Below, piece by piece: positions 23,886 through 37,170 of a stretch of DNA of 64,000 nucleotides. The stretch comes from Chimonanthus salicifolius (taxonomy: Eukaryota; Streptophyta; Magnoliopsida; Laurales; Calycanthaceae). Numbering within the stretch: position 1 is the first letter of the stretch; each line of letters begins with the position of its first letter. The position numbers were made by a program, and so were the translations under genes. Where the stretch lies: NCBI GenBank assembly GCA_013350335.1, contig CM023538.1, positions 57,146,769 to 57,210,768 of the forward strand. The letters run 5' to 3'. A model generated the notes under the pieces. The model was not told where the DNA came from. It did not search any database and worked only from the letters and a program-made list of their open reading frames with translations.

Positions 23886-24266
23886 AATGTTTATAAATGT
23901 TGAGTCACAATGTTTCACACTGTAGTTGAGTCAATGTTTCAGTGACTGAGTTTTAGTTCTATTAGATTAAGAAATTAGGTGGGGTTTAATTATTTTATAG
24001 AATTAAATGATTTTTATTAATTTAAAATTTAAAAAAGAAAACTAATTTAATTAAATATTCATAGTCACATAATTTAAACTAAATAAATAATCAACAGAAT
24101 GAACTTCCATGCACGTTTTTAATCATATTTGATTAAATAAATAAATATTTTTATAAATCAATATAGTTGTTTATAATTTACTTGAATAAATTTATATATT
24201 ACATAAATTAATAGAGTTTATACACAGTCAAGTAGTCGACTCAACGCGAGAGAGAGTGAGACTGCA

Positions 24267-27200
24267 ATGCAGTCGTCTCTTGCAATCGGCACCGGCAGTT
24301 TCGGCTGGAAAACGGCCGGTGGAATCCCAACAGCAACAGCGACAAAGAAGAAGACTAAAGAACTAGTATCACTTTATCTCACTCCAAATTCTTCATCCCA
24401 TCATTCCATTTCCTTCATTTCTACTTTCAACAATACCAATGGGATACAAAGAAGAAGAAGAAGCACTTCAACTTCACTTTCCCCACTTTGCGTTTCTGCC
24501 GTTCCTGCCAATGGAAATGAAAACAGTAGCAGCACTAGTCCAAGCTTTGATTTTACTCGCCCTACGCTTACTTCGGTGGCTGAACTTTTGTCTGCAGCAT
24601 TTCCTTTGTGGATCACATTGGCCTGCTTTTTTGGCCTCTTCCGGCCCTCCTCCTTCCTCTGGGTTCAACCCAAGTGGCAGATTCTCGGCCTCACCCTCAC
24701 CATGCTTGGTTTCTTTCATATCTTTCTCTCTTCTATCTTGTGTTCTGTCTATGCATGGAATTGAAATGAAATGTGCTTAGATAACCGACTTTCACTAAAC
24801 ATAAAGATGGGTTTATCCATTTTTTTTGTTAAAGATGGTTTTTCCCCATGTGAAGTACTTCCACCTTCATCATGCTTGGTTTCATTCGTATTGGAAAGGA
24901 AAGCTATTATCTTTACCACTTTCTATTCCATTTCTTTGAAAGTGAAGAAATTTCTTGGATTAGCCATTTTTGTGCAAAATAAAATGGGTCTTGAATGTTT
25001 ATGGTTATTTTGTAGAAAAGCACTTTTCTTTCCATGTATAGAGAGAAAGTTAGGACTTGAATTGTTTTCAGTGCTGTTGCATGCCAGGTGTCTGATAAAA
25101 TGCCTTCTCGTTTCCTACCCAGGTATGGGCATGACTCTTACACTGGATGATCTGCAGGGCGCAATATCAATGCCTAAGGAAGTGCTTGCAGGTTTTGTAC
25201 TACAATACACGGTCAGTCATGAATTCTCTTTTCTGGCTTTCTCTTGGGGTTATTCTGATTTGGTGGAAGTTGTGATGAACGTATAGAAATGAACACATGA
25301 TTCACATGTATGGAATATTTAGACTAGTCCATTTCTCAAAAAAAAAAAAGGAAAAAAAGAAAGAAAGCAAGCTTGCATGGCCAGTCCGAATTCCTTTTGC
25401 ATTTCCCAGTGTGGAAATAGTAGAGAACCCATTTCCAGGAAATAGGACCACCAACAAAAAATGGAAACTCATCATACAAATATACACCTAGACGCATGGA
25501 AGGAATGGAAATCAGATGGGAAGAGTCACATTTTCTATGGTGTGTTATTTATAACATTGTCATGCTGGTTGCTGACAGTTTCCATTTCATAATTCCTTCC
25601 CACTTCCTTCTCTGATAAAAAAATTAATGTTTTGATGCTCCATTGTAAATGAAAATCCATTATAGTTAGTTTGGTGTCTTCCTACACTATTTGTTATGGG
25701 ACCCAATTCGGGAAAGTTGACCAAAGATATCTCATTAGTTGTTGATAGTTGCAATTAGATCTGTAATCGATGTAAATTGATTATTCTTTTATTTCTTTCC
25801 TTTTTTAGCCTTGTACATGACTCCATGTAACCTATTTATACGTGCATGTACACTCCTTCAATATGAATGAAACCAAAGAGAATAATTTCTCTCATCTTTC
25901 TCCTCTCTTCTTACATTTTTACATTCTACACTATTGACACTCAACACCGATCAAAGGGTGATTTGGAACATTCTCCCAATGGCACTCATCCTTTAAGTCC
26001 ATTACACTTTTGTTTGGAGTCTTACAACTCCATTGACATGTAAGATACACTCAAGTGTGCTTTGGAGTTTCTATGACTCCATTGACACTTAAACACCCAT
26101 CCAAGTGTGGTTTGCAAGACTCTCTCAAGGCACTGATCCATTTCAAGTGTTAAACGAGTCCTACCCAAAGGCACACCATTTCTGAGTTTTGAACAGTTTC
26201 AAACATCTTGATTTCTATATTGGATCATCTCCATCAAGTGGATGTACTCCGGTGGATCTTATCAGAGACATGACTAATCCAAATCTCAAGCTCAAGGAAT
26301 TGTCACCAAGAAGCTACTTCACCACAATTTTTTTTTGGTAAGACCAAGGTATCCATGCCTTTCAGAGCACCCGACTAATCCTTAGGGCATGTGCAAACTT
26401 CCCTATCTACACACACTGGTTAATACTATAGGGGAGTGGCCTTTTTGTGTTGAAGGTGACTTGAACCCAAGACCTCCTACATCTCACGCGGGTTTTTTGA
26501 CCTGCCAAGCCAACTCTCACGGGTTTGCTCACCACAATTTTTAATGGATCTTTTTCTTATGAAATCTCTAATTGTTGACATGATAAAGTAAGAAAACATG
26601 CCTTGTAGGCCTTCCTCTACTTCTCCCCTCTACTTTTTTTTGAAACATTAACTGATAGATTCCATTAAAATAAAATGGTAGTACATAAGGAGCGATTGAG
26701 TATAGGATATATATACTCAAAGCAAGAAAGAAAACCAATAAGGAAGAGAGAGAAGAGAAAACAAGAAACAAAATAAAAATAAAAATACAACAAGTAGCCA
26801 CCCCAATAGATCAATCCCTAACTCTCAAGGTTGGTGATGGGAAAGAATTCCACAGCCGGAGCTTGAAGATCAATACCATTTTTAGCCAGAAAGTCTGCAA
26901 TACAATTTGCTTAACGAGGCGTATGATAAAAGGTGATGTCTCCCCTCTACTTTTATCCCTTCAATCCTTTGAGGTGGGATTGGTTCCGATCTAATACAAA
27001 AGTACCCAAACCACCTTAAGCAACATTTTCTCTTTTCTCGTCTATTGGTGCTACTTTTAGGATTTCTCCAGTGTGACCATTTTCTCAAATGCAATCATGT
27101 GTATTATCTTGTATATGTTTTACAATCATGATCAAGCGGTTTTGTCTTCATTATCCTGTAATTTAGGTTATGACCCTTGGAAGAGGTCAATGTGTTCTAA

Positions 27201-30200
27201 ACTGAGGTCTCATTTGTTGTGTATTGAGAGAATATAGAAATGGAGTGCTCCAATCTTCTAAAAATGGGTGTTCTAACTTTGTGTATATGAGGTTTATAGA
27301 CTATTTGAAAGGGTCTAAACAAAATGACAATTCAAGCCATTGATCCATGCTAATGCTGGTATGGGCTTAAACTTAGGCCTTCATAAATGGGCGTGAACCA
27401 GTACTACCCACAGGCTGGTTTATGCTTAAGTTTTAGCAGACTCAGGTTTCAAGCTTACAATCCATTAAGTTCCTTGGGCTTTAGCCTGGTGTAGTGGTGT
27501 TTTGTAGTTTGAATGGTTATGGTAATGTGCATATGCGGTGATGAGTAATACTATATTATCATATTATGAATTGGTGATAGACCCTTTTAATAATTTGGAT
27601 GGGTTACATCATTATTTTGGTGATGGATTTTCATTTAAGGGTTATACATGTCCTGCTCTATTAATTTAAAGCAAGAGCACAAATATCAGGTTGAAATATG
27701 AAATTGGACTTTGGACCTTACGTGATGAACCTGCCCTAATTCTTGCTTGTCTACAAATGGGTGGGCTCAAGCTTTTAAGGTGCCAAAATGGACATGCTTC
27801 GATTTCAGCATAAAAGCCCAACAAGCCTTGTACAGACTTCAGGTTTGATAATATAAATGGGCTTGAGCTTGGGCCTAGGCCCCTAATCCACACTAAATCT
27901 TCATTTGTTCTATTGATCTTTTAAAACATGCATATGTGGATCTACTAGATATCTCTCTAGTATGTAGTTCTCACTAATTATCAAGAGCGAAATTATACAT
28001 GATTCAAAATAAAAGTTGGACCCAGTTGAATTGGTAAGGTCCCATTTTCTACTCTCGGTTTCATCACTCAAGGAGTTCTATAGCTGATTTGGGTGTTCAT
28101 CACAGTGGTTGATCTATACTTAACAGGGACAGGGAAGAAACAAAGTAGAAAGGTTTCCTTTTGCACAATTTCAAAGGGGAGAACTAGATTGATCATAGCA
28201 AGCCTGAGTTCTTTCAACACAAAGTAGGTGGGAATGTGGGATAAACCTTCCATTATGTTGAGATATGCTGATGAGGATAGGATTTTATAACAGTAGTAGG
28301 AATTAGGAGCTAAATCATTTTTAGTAGATAGAAGATCATGTCTACTACTGTAATGCCAATGCTGGGCCAAGTAGGTGCAAACAATTATTTTGCTCTAGTT
28401 TACTTATTATTGTTAAGAATTTTAAATGCAATTTGAATGGATGACTTGGTCGCAGGTAATGCCTTTGTCAGGAGCCTTTGTTAGCAAGCTTTTAAAACTG
28501 CCTTCCCATTATGCAGCTGGTCTCATATTGGTTGCTTGTTGCCCTGGAGGTATGTGTTTACTCAGGTAGTCAGGTGTTCATGGTATGTGGGGCTTGCATG
28601 TGGGTATGGTGAGCTTCCATGCATCTGCACTTGGTTTCATGCATATGGCTGTATTGGTTGATGCATACACGCAGGTACAAGTACGGACATGGATACGGGA
28701 ATGGGGATTTGACACTTCTCCAAAATCCAGTACATGGATGCCATCGAATTCAAACTATATTTATATATTAGATATTATGATTTTTACTCGAAGTATTTTA
28801 CCAATGTGGCAATGTTATTAATTCTTTTGATTTTATTAAGTGAATTAGCTTTTCAAGCATGCTAAATGCCATATAGGTGTCTGTAAAGTTTCTTATAATT
28901 AGAACTGTTATATCCTATATATATATCCTATGAGAAAATTATAATAAAATCATTAAAGCATATTTTATCGAGTATCCTACTAGTAGCTGGGTATACAACA
29001 TGGTTTTAGGTGTTCAACATGATATGTTGAGCACAAACAAGTGTCCAGGCATCTTAGATCATGTCTTTGCATGTGTGGATCTACACCTTGCACATGTAGT
29101 GTCTGAATGTAAAATCATGTCTATGCATCCATTTGGTGGGATATCATGTGGGTGTGAATTACTGGAAGGCTGAGAGAGTGCATGTGCTTGTTTGTTGTAT
29201 TGAGTGTTTCTTGCATCATCGTTTTTAGGTGTGCAAGGATGGGTTTTTTTTTTTTTAAGGTCCGGAGGTGTTCAGGCGTCGCACCCAATTAGTACCCGGG
29301 GGTGTGTGAAAACCCCCTTATCTGCACACACCGGATAATTCGATGGGACCTTACTCTATACATATTCCCATGGGAAGTGGCCCTTCACTGGGGCTCCCAC
29401 GGTTTGAACCCAAGACCTCCCTCTAGAGATCTTGCTCCCAAACCAACTAGGATTACCCCTTGGGGTTTACAAGGATGTGTTATTGTGGAAGTGCATTTAC
29501 ACGTCCTTTCTGTATTGACTGCTTCCTCGGCATGTGCATGTTTGTATTTTTATTGCATCATCTTTGCTACCACAACTTATCCTTTAATTTCTTTATACAG
29601 GAACTGCAAGTAATGTCGTCACTTATTTGGCAAGGTATATTTGGACTGATGTTCTTGGTACCTTTTTTCTGCAGCAATATACAAATTTCATTACTATTTC
29701 TAAGTGAGACTAAGTAAGATCTCTCTCAGAAAAAGGGAGAGGAAGGGGTGGAACCTCAATATGAGTCTCATGCATTGGCTTTTTGTGTTTGTCCCAGAGG
29801 AAATGTTGCGCTTTCAGTGTTGATGACAGCTGCCAGCACCATATCTGCTGTGGTTTGTTCATATTGCTGTTGGATCTACTCTTAATTAGTTATCTTTCAT
29901 TAGGGAATGCAACTTGGGCGAGGCCTAATCTAACCCAAACCGAATTGGGAAGACAGAGTTCAGATTGTGTATATTTGACCATTTCAATAAATGGTCAAGT
30001 CGCCAGTTAATAAGAGGACTGTATTAGGGTTGGCTGTTGCAAAATGCAGGTGTAATCTACCTGACCCAACCTAGCCCATCTACTGCAATTCCTGAACCAA
30101 CCTAGCAAACTGACCCAAAGTAGTCAAGGTGCAAAGGGATATTGGAGCCTAAGGCACAAGGCCCACTTTTAGGCATGAGCTTTTTTTTAAAAAAAAATTA

Positions 30201-31905
30201 TTTTAGGTGCACTTTTTTAATGGTTTTAAATAAATGCTTAATTATTTGATTATGTATATTTTTTGCATCAATATAAATATAAATGCAATTATTTACAACA
30301 ATTTCTAAGATATTAATGGCAAATGTTTTACATTTTCGACTCACTATCAACAAAACAATGGAATATATATATTATAAAGAAAACGCATCAAATGTAAAAG
30401 CACAATTGCATAATATAAAAGTTAATAATAAAAGTCTAATATATAGGACCAAGTAATAAATAATTAAAATCATAAAGAATCATCATTCTAATAATCATAT
30501 TATCAAGAAAAAGAAAGGTTTAAATGTGTTTTTATGATGTCATCCATCCACTATCAATCATGACTTTTTTTCTATGGGTCTATCATCATCATTGTCGTCA
30601 TTGTCAATATGATATCGAACTTGCTCATACCCTCTATTTATTCCTCATTTTCGTTTTCATCTCCCTTTCTGCCTCTCTTTCTCTCTCTCTTTCATCTCTT
30701 TTTTTACTTTGCTCTAGACCCTACCTTAACCTAAGAAGTTGCTTTATATTTTAGGTTTTTAAATATTATATATTAGTACCAACATGTTTTCTATTTATAT
30801 TTTAACATAAAAGAGAATTCTGTTTTATTATTTACATTTGCACACCTAAAACAATAAAAATGAAAAGGTGTGTTTTTTCATAACGTGAAGGTGCAACTAG
30901 GCGTACCTGGGTGCACGCCTGTTCATTTAAGGGTGTGTGCGCCTCACCTAGTATATTTTGCTGCAAAACCCCTTTTGGCGCCTTAGGCATGCCTGAAGTG
31001 CACCTAGGCGCCACTTTAACTACTATTTCCTGACCCAACCCTAAAACAGTTTCCAATAAATGCAAATTGTGTCTTGGCTCAGGCTGGACCAATATCTGGC
31101 TAGTTTGCCCGAGTTGCACTTCTATTGTTCATTGCATGAAAATGGTACCATTGGTGATGTATCTGACTGCAGGTGATGACCCCTTTCCTCACGGCCAAAC
31201 TTGCTGGACAATTTGTTAAAGTGGATGCAGCTGGGCTCTTCTTCTCAACTGTGCAGGTTTGGAACATGCTCTGTTATTCCCTATGTTCGCTTTCTTCTTT
31301 TATTTTATTTTTATTACTTTTTATGCTTGTTTGTACTGTTCACATTTCTCCCTATTGATTGTGGCACAAATGCAGGTTGTACTTGCTCCTGTATTGTTAG
31401 GTGCTTTTCTAAATCAGTATTTCCACAGTGTGGTCAAGGTGGTTTCACCTGTCATGCCACCTATTGCTGTGGCAACTGTAGCCATGTTATGTGGTAGTGC
31501 AATTGCCCAAAATGCAACCGCCATCCTTTCCTCTGGTGGACAGGTTATACTTGCTTGTGCTGCTCTTCATGGATCTGGCTTTTTCTTTGGTTATGTACTT
31601 TCAAGGATACTTGGGCTTGATGTGTCTTCCTCACGCACCATCTCCATTGAGGTCGGCATGCAGGTAACTAACTGGATGTTCTTTGTTATGAGAAACAGTA
31701 TTTTACTACAGGATTGAAGCATATACCTCTCTGATTGTTCTGGTTCTATGTGCAGAATTCGGTGCTTGGTGTTGTACTTGCCAGTCAACATTTCAAAAAT
31801 CCTCTTACAGCAGTTCCATGTGCTGTTTCCAGTGTGTGCCATTCAATCTATGGTAGTGTTCTAGCAGGGATTTGGCGACACATGCCAACCCAAAACCAGG
31901 AATGA
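24267..31905 (+). CDS. BASS1: Probable sodium/metabolite cotransporter BASS1, chloroplastic
   Basis: Eight exons: 24267-24708, 25123-25211, 28456-28549, 29601-29634, 29798-29852, 31173-31256, 31376-31663 and 31756-31905. All junctions are GT/AG and phase-consistent, giving 411 residues and no internal stop. Residues 1 to about 80 are Ser/Thr/Arg-rich and fit a plastid transit peptide. The rest is the bile acid/sodium symporter fold, with motifs MGMTLTLDDLQGAISMPKE, ACCPGGTASNVVTYLARGN, SPVMPPIAVATVAMLCG and, in the ion/substrate crossover region, ISIEVGMQNSVLGVVLA (E358, Q362, N363). Plant BASS proteins sit in the plastid envelope; BASS2 carries pyruvate with Na+, whereas the BASS1 substrate is less certain. 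The sequence fits Arabidopsis BASS1 better than BASS2 from memory. The introns are full of transposons but the gene looks functional. Confidence 0.93.
25692..25930 (+). mobile_element. Solo LTR (239 bp) in BASS1 intron 2
   Basis: It starts TGTTATGGGACCC and ends TTCTACA, with a perfect 5-bp target duplication CTATT (25687-25691 and 25931-25935). It contains a TATA-like CTATTTATACG and an ATATGAATGAAA stretch, in the order expected for a copia-type LTR promoter and polyadenylation region. Confidence 0.8.
26319..26542 (-). mobile_element. tRNA-derived SINE in BASS1 intron 2
   Basis: On the minus strand it begins CCGTGAGAGTTGGCTTGGCA (A-box region), has a B box GGGTTCAAGTC, a conserved 3' part (GGATTAGTCGGGTGCTCTGA) and a short A tail. 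A perfect 14-bp target duplication TCACCACAATTTTT lies at 26319-26332 and 26529-26542. The 3' part resembles the Angio-domain known from angiosperm SINEs. Confidence 0.85.
26622..26954 (-). mobile_element. 5'-truncated LINE 3' end in BASS1 intron 2
   Basis: The minus strand encodes the tail of a LINE RNase H domain (ANCIADFLAKNG, ending at a stop), then a 3' UTR and an A tail. A 16-bp target duplication TCTCCCCTCTACTTTT flanks it (26622-26637 and 26939-26954). The 3' UTR resembles that of the LINE at 56.2-57.3 kb (shared TTTTCT-rich block, GAGTATATAT, and TTTCAAAAA end). Confidence 0.8.
29234..29479 (-). mobile_element. tRNA-derived SINE in BASS1 intron 3
   Basis: The minus strand carries an A-box-like TAGTTGGTTTGGGAG and a B box (GGGTTCAAACC), with a long A tail (poly-T on the plus strand). 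The flanking repeats CAAGGATGGG and CAAGGATGTG suggest a target duplication. It ends about 120 bp before exon 4. Confidence 0.75.
30119..31024. mobile_element. 906-bp TIR element in BASS1 intron 5
   Basis: The ends are AGTAGTCAAGGTG and the complement of AGTAGTTAAAGTGGCGC. Both termini are followed by CCTAAGGC/GCCTTAGGC words. The interior is AT-rich and non-coding. No convincing target duplication was found. It occupies most of intron 5 (29853-31172). Confidence 0.5.
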
Positions 31906-32426
31906 CCTTATTGTTAGTAGCTTCTTTTTCTGGAAGGAAATCTTAGCCTCAAATTTGGTGATGCGTGCTAACCAAAACTGGGACTGCACCTAATGGTTAA
32001 TGCCTTCTGTTTTCTGAAACAAATTCCTGGCCTCAAACTTTCTTCAGGCATGTATCATCTCAGGCAAGATCAAAATTCTCAGTATTTTAATTTGTTGGCG
32101 TGATGTAAACTTGAATAGCCAGAGATTGAAAAGTTTGATCTCTTGAACATAGGAGATTTAATTTGGGTGATTGGCTAGCAATTGATTTGGTCTTCATATG
32201 TTAAGAAATGGGAGATTCCTAGCTAAAACCTTGAGTACTTTACTGAGAGCCCATTCTCATCTCCACACACCCTCCGGCCTCACCCTCTGCACTCCAGAGA
32301 TGGCCAATCTCTCCCCTCTTTGTGATGAACAAACAGTTAAGATTTCATTCTGAGTGAATCTTTCATACTCAAAATCTCTGTTGCTAAAAGCACTCTGCAA
32401 GTGCTTTGTGAGAACCCTCGAATTAA
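31906..32426 (+). other. BASS1 3' flank
   Basis: This is the 3' UTR and downstream DNA up to the start of the tandem duplication. A short internal echo (GCCAACC.AAAAC near 31885 and 31968) is present. No canonical AATAAA was identified. Confidence 0.4.
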
Positions 32427-34334
32427 TTACTTGGATTAGGGTTATAGAAACTGAAATGCTAATTATTTGTATCTTTATAGCATATTCCAGGATACTAACT
32501 GTCTTCCCGTATACTGATTCTATGCACGCCTGAAATAATAGGCAAAGATCTGAGGAGCTAAATTTTGGAGGTCAAGGGTTACTCCAGGTAATACGAAAAT
32601 CCCTCCTTTGAACCCATAAATCCGACAAGTACTATATCATCTTTTGTACTTTCGAAGTTTTTATATACTCCAATTATTGTATAAAACTCAATTTTCCTGA
32701 ATTGAGTTGAATACAAGACTCGAGTCTTTGTATAAAATATTAAATGTATACTGTTAATTGAGTCAAAGTTTCACCTGAATCAACCTTGACAACAATTTTT
32801 ACTGAGACATGATGATTTTAAGCCCACCAAGTTTTTCAAGTGATCAATCATATTTGCTATTAAGTTTTTACTAGGTTGTCATATTTGTATTGAGTTGGGC
32901 CAAATCGAGTGAGTTTGACAGAGTTTTTAAACGGGAATACATAATCAATTGTAAAGGGAGGCCTTGGCTGACTTACTGCCTAGGCCAGGGGGGGAAGAGT
33001 GGGATGTGGGTCTTCCTCATTAATGGTGGAGATAGGCTCTTATATCAATCGAAGGGCTTGAATCTGAAGGGGTTGGAGTGATGGCCAATAACTTGTTTCA
33101 GGAAGTTGGAGTCATAAATTCGATTCAGTCCACCACAAAGGGTCACTTTTCCGTATATGTGGATAGGAAGGTTTGTACATGTCTCGAGGATTAGTTGGTG
33201 TCTAAGAGACTTGAACACCTTGGTCTTAAACAAAATTGATTACTTTTATAGGTATAGAGCATGCTCTATAGGTATAGAGTCTCATGACTGGTATCCTTTC
33301 CTCTATGATCGACCCGTCACTCTAGGGTTAGTTAATTGGATCCATTCATATCTCCATTCTAACCAGCCCTTAACAAAATGAATTACATAACCTCTTTCAT
33401 TCTCTTATTCCTCGGGCCATTTACCACTGTGGCTACATGCGTTAATCAATCAAAGGGGTTTAATCAAATCTTAAGATTAGTGGAAATCCATGAGGTGGTT
33501 AACCCACTAACCTTCTGGGCTAGCATAGGAGAGATTATTTTCCACTAAAAAACTATGTGTTTTCTAATTTTATGATATTTTTTTTATGTGAGATCGAAAG
33601 TGTTTGATGCTAGTGATTCTTTTCTCTCTCTTTTTTTTCTTTTTAAATTAGTGAAATTTTCTTGTTCTAAGACATAGGAGCCAAGCAAGTGTGCAATTTG
33701 GGTTAGGGTCAATTAAAATCGGACTGACCTAATTCAAAATATAGATAAACTAACGCAACGCATTTAAAATATGAATTTGATTTGAACAAAAACTTTATTC
33801 CGTTTTAATTTAAATAAAAATAAGATCATATTTTGTATAACTTGATTTGCTCAATTTATTTAAATAATTAATAAGTGGAGAATTAAAGTTATATTTGATC
33901 TTATTTTAATAATTTATTCTCTTCCTTTTTTCTTTTTTCCTTTTTTAATTTTAACTCAAGGGACTTCCTCTATGGTATCTCACCCAAGAGTCCACTATTA
34001 GATGATGAGATGGGAGGCGGCAGGGGATCATTTTTCTTCACCACATATGACCTAAAACCTAAAATAATTTTTTTAATATTAATTTCATTTTCTAAGCTTA
34101 AGTGATGGAAGCTGCTTGGAAGGCACCTTAAAAGACCCAACAACTATTGTTGGATGGGTGTTCTACAGCCGGCTTCTATGACCTAGGGTTTCAAATATTT
34201 TGCAATATTTAAAACATTAGATACTTTAATCTATGCATTTAGCAGATAGTAGATTAAAAGTAAATATATAAAAAAAATAAAAGATTTCGTATTGTGGTAG
34301 CTATCCTAAATAATTGGATCTCTATCTCAGTTAA

Positions 34335-34650
34335 AAACTTCCTTGGACCTCTTCGACTCTAGCAATAAACTCGAAAGTTAGTTTCAAATCTTTGTTCGAG
34401 TAGAGTAACTCGAACGTATTTTTGGACTTGATTCGGAAAAACTTAGTAAAACTCGTTGACTTGAAAGTCTATCAAATCGAGTCAACTCGGACAAACTTCC
34501 TTGGACCTCTTCGACTCTAGCAATAAACTCAAAAGTTAGTTTGAAATCTTTGTTCGAGTCGACTAACTCGAATGCGTTTTTAGACTTGACTCGGAAAAAC
34601 TCAGTAAAACTCGTTGACTTGAAAGTCTACCAGATCGAGTCAACTCGGAC
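34335..34650. repeat. 158-bp tandem repeat, two units (copy A)
   Basis: AAACTTCCTTGGACC starts units at 34335 and 34493, and a third start (AAACTCGTCC) at 34651 marks the end. Each unit holds repeated ACTCGA/TCGAGT words. Confidence 0.85.
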
Positions 34651-34982
34651 AAACTCGTCCATTTTTTTTTTTTTTATTTTGAACTAAGTCAACAATTACT
34701 CTCTCCATCATCTAATGACAATCGCACAATAAGATTTTGATCTGAATAAAAGTTCCCCTAATTTCTTAAGAAATGTGGATGTAGAATTTAGGCCATTGGA
34801 GTACTATACAATTTTTAAAGTGGGGCCAATCAGATTATCCTCATTATTGACTCTGTCACTCTAAAATTTAGGCTCATTCATGTAAATCTTAAATTTTAGA
34901 TGTTTAATTAAAAAGTAAAGATCAACCTGATGGATGTCTGGCTGGACTTCTAATGAAACTTTATTTTTGAAGAAGAAAGGAT

Positions 34983-35162
34983 AGAACGATCAAGCCAGTC
35001 CTGGCATAAGCCGTGTAGGCTGCTGCCTAGAGCCTCCAGATAGAAAGGGCTCCTATACACTTAAACTCATTATTGTACCAATCACAAAGGGCCTCTTAAA
35101 TCTCACTCCTCCTGAAGCCCTTGAAATTTTAGGGGATTTTAAGGCCAACCCTTAGAATGATT
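34983..35162. mobile_element. hAT-like MITE (copy A)
   Basis: The element is 34992-35153, starting AAGCCAGTCCTGG and ending AAGGCCAACCCTT. It is flanked by AGAACGATC and AGAATGATT, decayed versions of the duplication seen intact in copy B. Confidence 0.6.
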
Positions 35163-37059
35163 TTGAAGTGATTTGAAATGATTATATGTACGCAATGGTT
35201 CTAATCTTATGTCCTAATTGAAAGTCTTCCTGACCATTATTATAGTGTTGCCTTGGAATAAAAAATATGCCAATGCAGACTATGTTGTCACACATATGCC
35301 AATTATTCAAATTATTTTAAACCTTCAAAAAGTTATTATAGTCATACATCTAGAGGAAATTACTGGCAGCTTATCCTCTAATCTTCACACATGTGGTTTG
35401 AAAAGTCATCAATCTACAAAATCTGCCTTGTTAAAATTGAGGGGCAAGGTGTAAACCGAGATAGGAATCTAATCAAAAGGCTAAAAATTTGTCTCAGAAG
35501 TCGAAGTTATGAGTTCAATTTCTCCTCGACTCTAAAGAGCTACGCTCCTTAAAGTATTTGGTGAGTGAGTAAGAAGACTTTCATATATTTCGAGGATTAA
35601 TCGGATGCTCTAAGAGATCTGGACAGGTTGATCATAAAAGAAACCAAAATTAATTCTAAAATAATGATTTCATTCATTAGATTTAGAACATCTAAAACAC
35701 ATTTTCAACCATCCATTAGTTGGCAGCCATTTCAATGGTGATGATGGTTTGATTAATGTGGGGTCCATCCTAATTACTCCATAAACAACAAAATCCACAG
35801 TTAAAATCTATGGCTTAGACACATTCTATGTCAAATCATGATTATAGAAAATGAGATCTCAAAAAGGATCTTTGTTGAGTGGAATAGTATGATTTGAGTC
35901 TTCACCTCCAAGAAGAGGAGCACATGGTCATTAATAATAGCCAGGCTATGCAGATTTCAAAGGGTTCTCCTCTTTTTACTCTAAAATAAAAAAGTTTGAG
36001 TGCTTTTTTGTTTTATAGGAAATTCAACATATTTACATATAAAAAATTAATTTACAAAGAGTTAGACTAGCGAGACTTTTTAACGAAATATGTCATCAAA
36101 TAGTTGATGAATCTCACGTAATTGCGTTCATTTGATATGTGATTACATGGATATAACATATATAAGATTGCATTGTCAATTGATAATTCAAATCGTATAA
36201 TCTTGGCATTTTTAAATTTTGATTAGTATATGATTATTGATATGTGAAAAGTTTAAAATTAAGAGATAGAATGATCGGATAGAGGTGAAATTTTATACAC
36301 AACATACTCATATGGTCTTCTTTACATCACACTCAACTAAGTGGACTCGAAGATCCATTAGATGACTTGTCTCATTAGAGAGTCTTTTTTTTTCTTTTTT
36401 CTTTTTGCATATTTGTTCATTTTAAATGTAACTCGGTCAAATGTAAGTGAGATTATAGATATGGATCTTACCCATTTCCCATTGGCTCATGTCCACATTC
36501 ATCAGAGCCACATTCAATTTTTTCTTTTTATAATTGAGGGGAAACCACCAGGCAAATCCCCCATAAACCCCTCGGTAAAACACCCCACCTCTACACAGGA
36601 CACCCCTTGTTTACACTGGCAGGACTCAAACTGACTACCTCATTCAATAGATTCAAACTTTTAAATATGTTTGAAATTTGATCCAAACCAGTTTATTCTG
36701 TGAATGGATGTTATGGATAACTGAATCGGAAGAGACCCATTTAAATTGCCAATTGGATAGATCTAATCTTGTTGAAATAGAGAGAAGTGTGATAAGGATT
36801 ATTATAACTGTATGCAAGATTTAATATAATATTTCAATAATTTTATTATTAAATTAGTTTTTTCTTTGATTCTCCATTATAATAAAAACGTAAAAAATTC
36901 TGATCAATGCCACTTATTGATCTACAAAGTCGATATGAGTGGTGTGATTTCATTATTTGAAGGTTTATGTACCAACTGAATCTAAAAATTAAGCAAGCCA
37001 TGAGTAGGGTTTATCTAAAATTAATTAAAAGTAAGAGAGAAGATTTTACAAAACCATAA

Positions 37060-37170
37060 CTTCAAGGGGTTGGTGTGTTGGTTAGAAATATGTTTCGAGA
37101 GACATGAGTCCTGAGTTCGAATCCTATCCTATCCCTAAGAACCAGTCCTCATAGTTGTACTCTGTGTAAA
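37060..37170 (+). mobile_element. SINE 5' half, truncated by a deletion (copy A)
   Basis: It retains the A-box region (GGTGTGTTGGTTAGAA) and B box (GAGTTCGAATCC), then breaks off at CTCTGTGTAAACATTAAG. The complete version is in copy B at 43511-43734. Confidence 0.75.

Noticed and set aside
24401..24780. Alternative-frame ORFs on both strands.
   Set aside because: They overlap BASS1 exon 1, whose frame encodes the transit peptide and family motifs.
35218..35454. A 78-codon ORF kept open in both duplicate copies (also 41627-41863).
   Set aside because: Amino-acid-changing differences (about five) are at least as frequent as silent ones, so there is no sign of selection; there is no recognisable motif.
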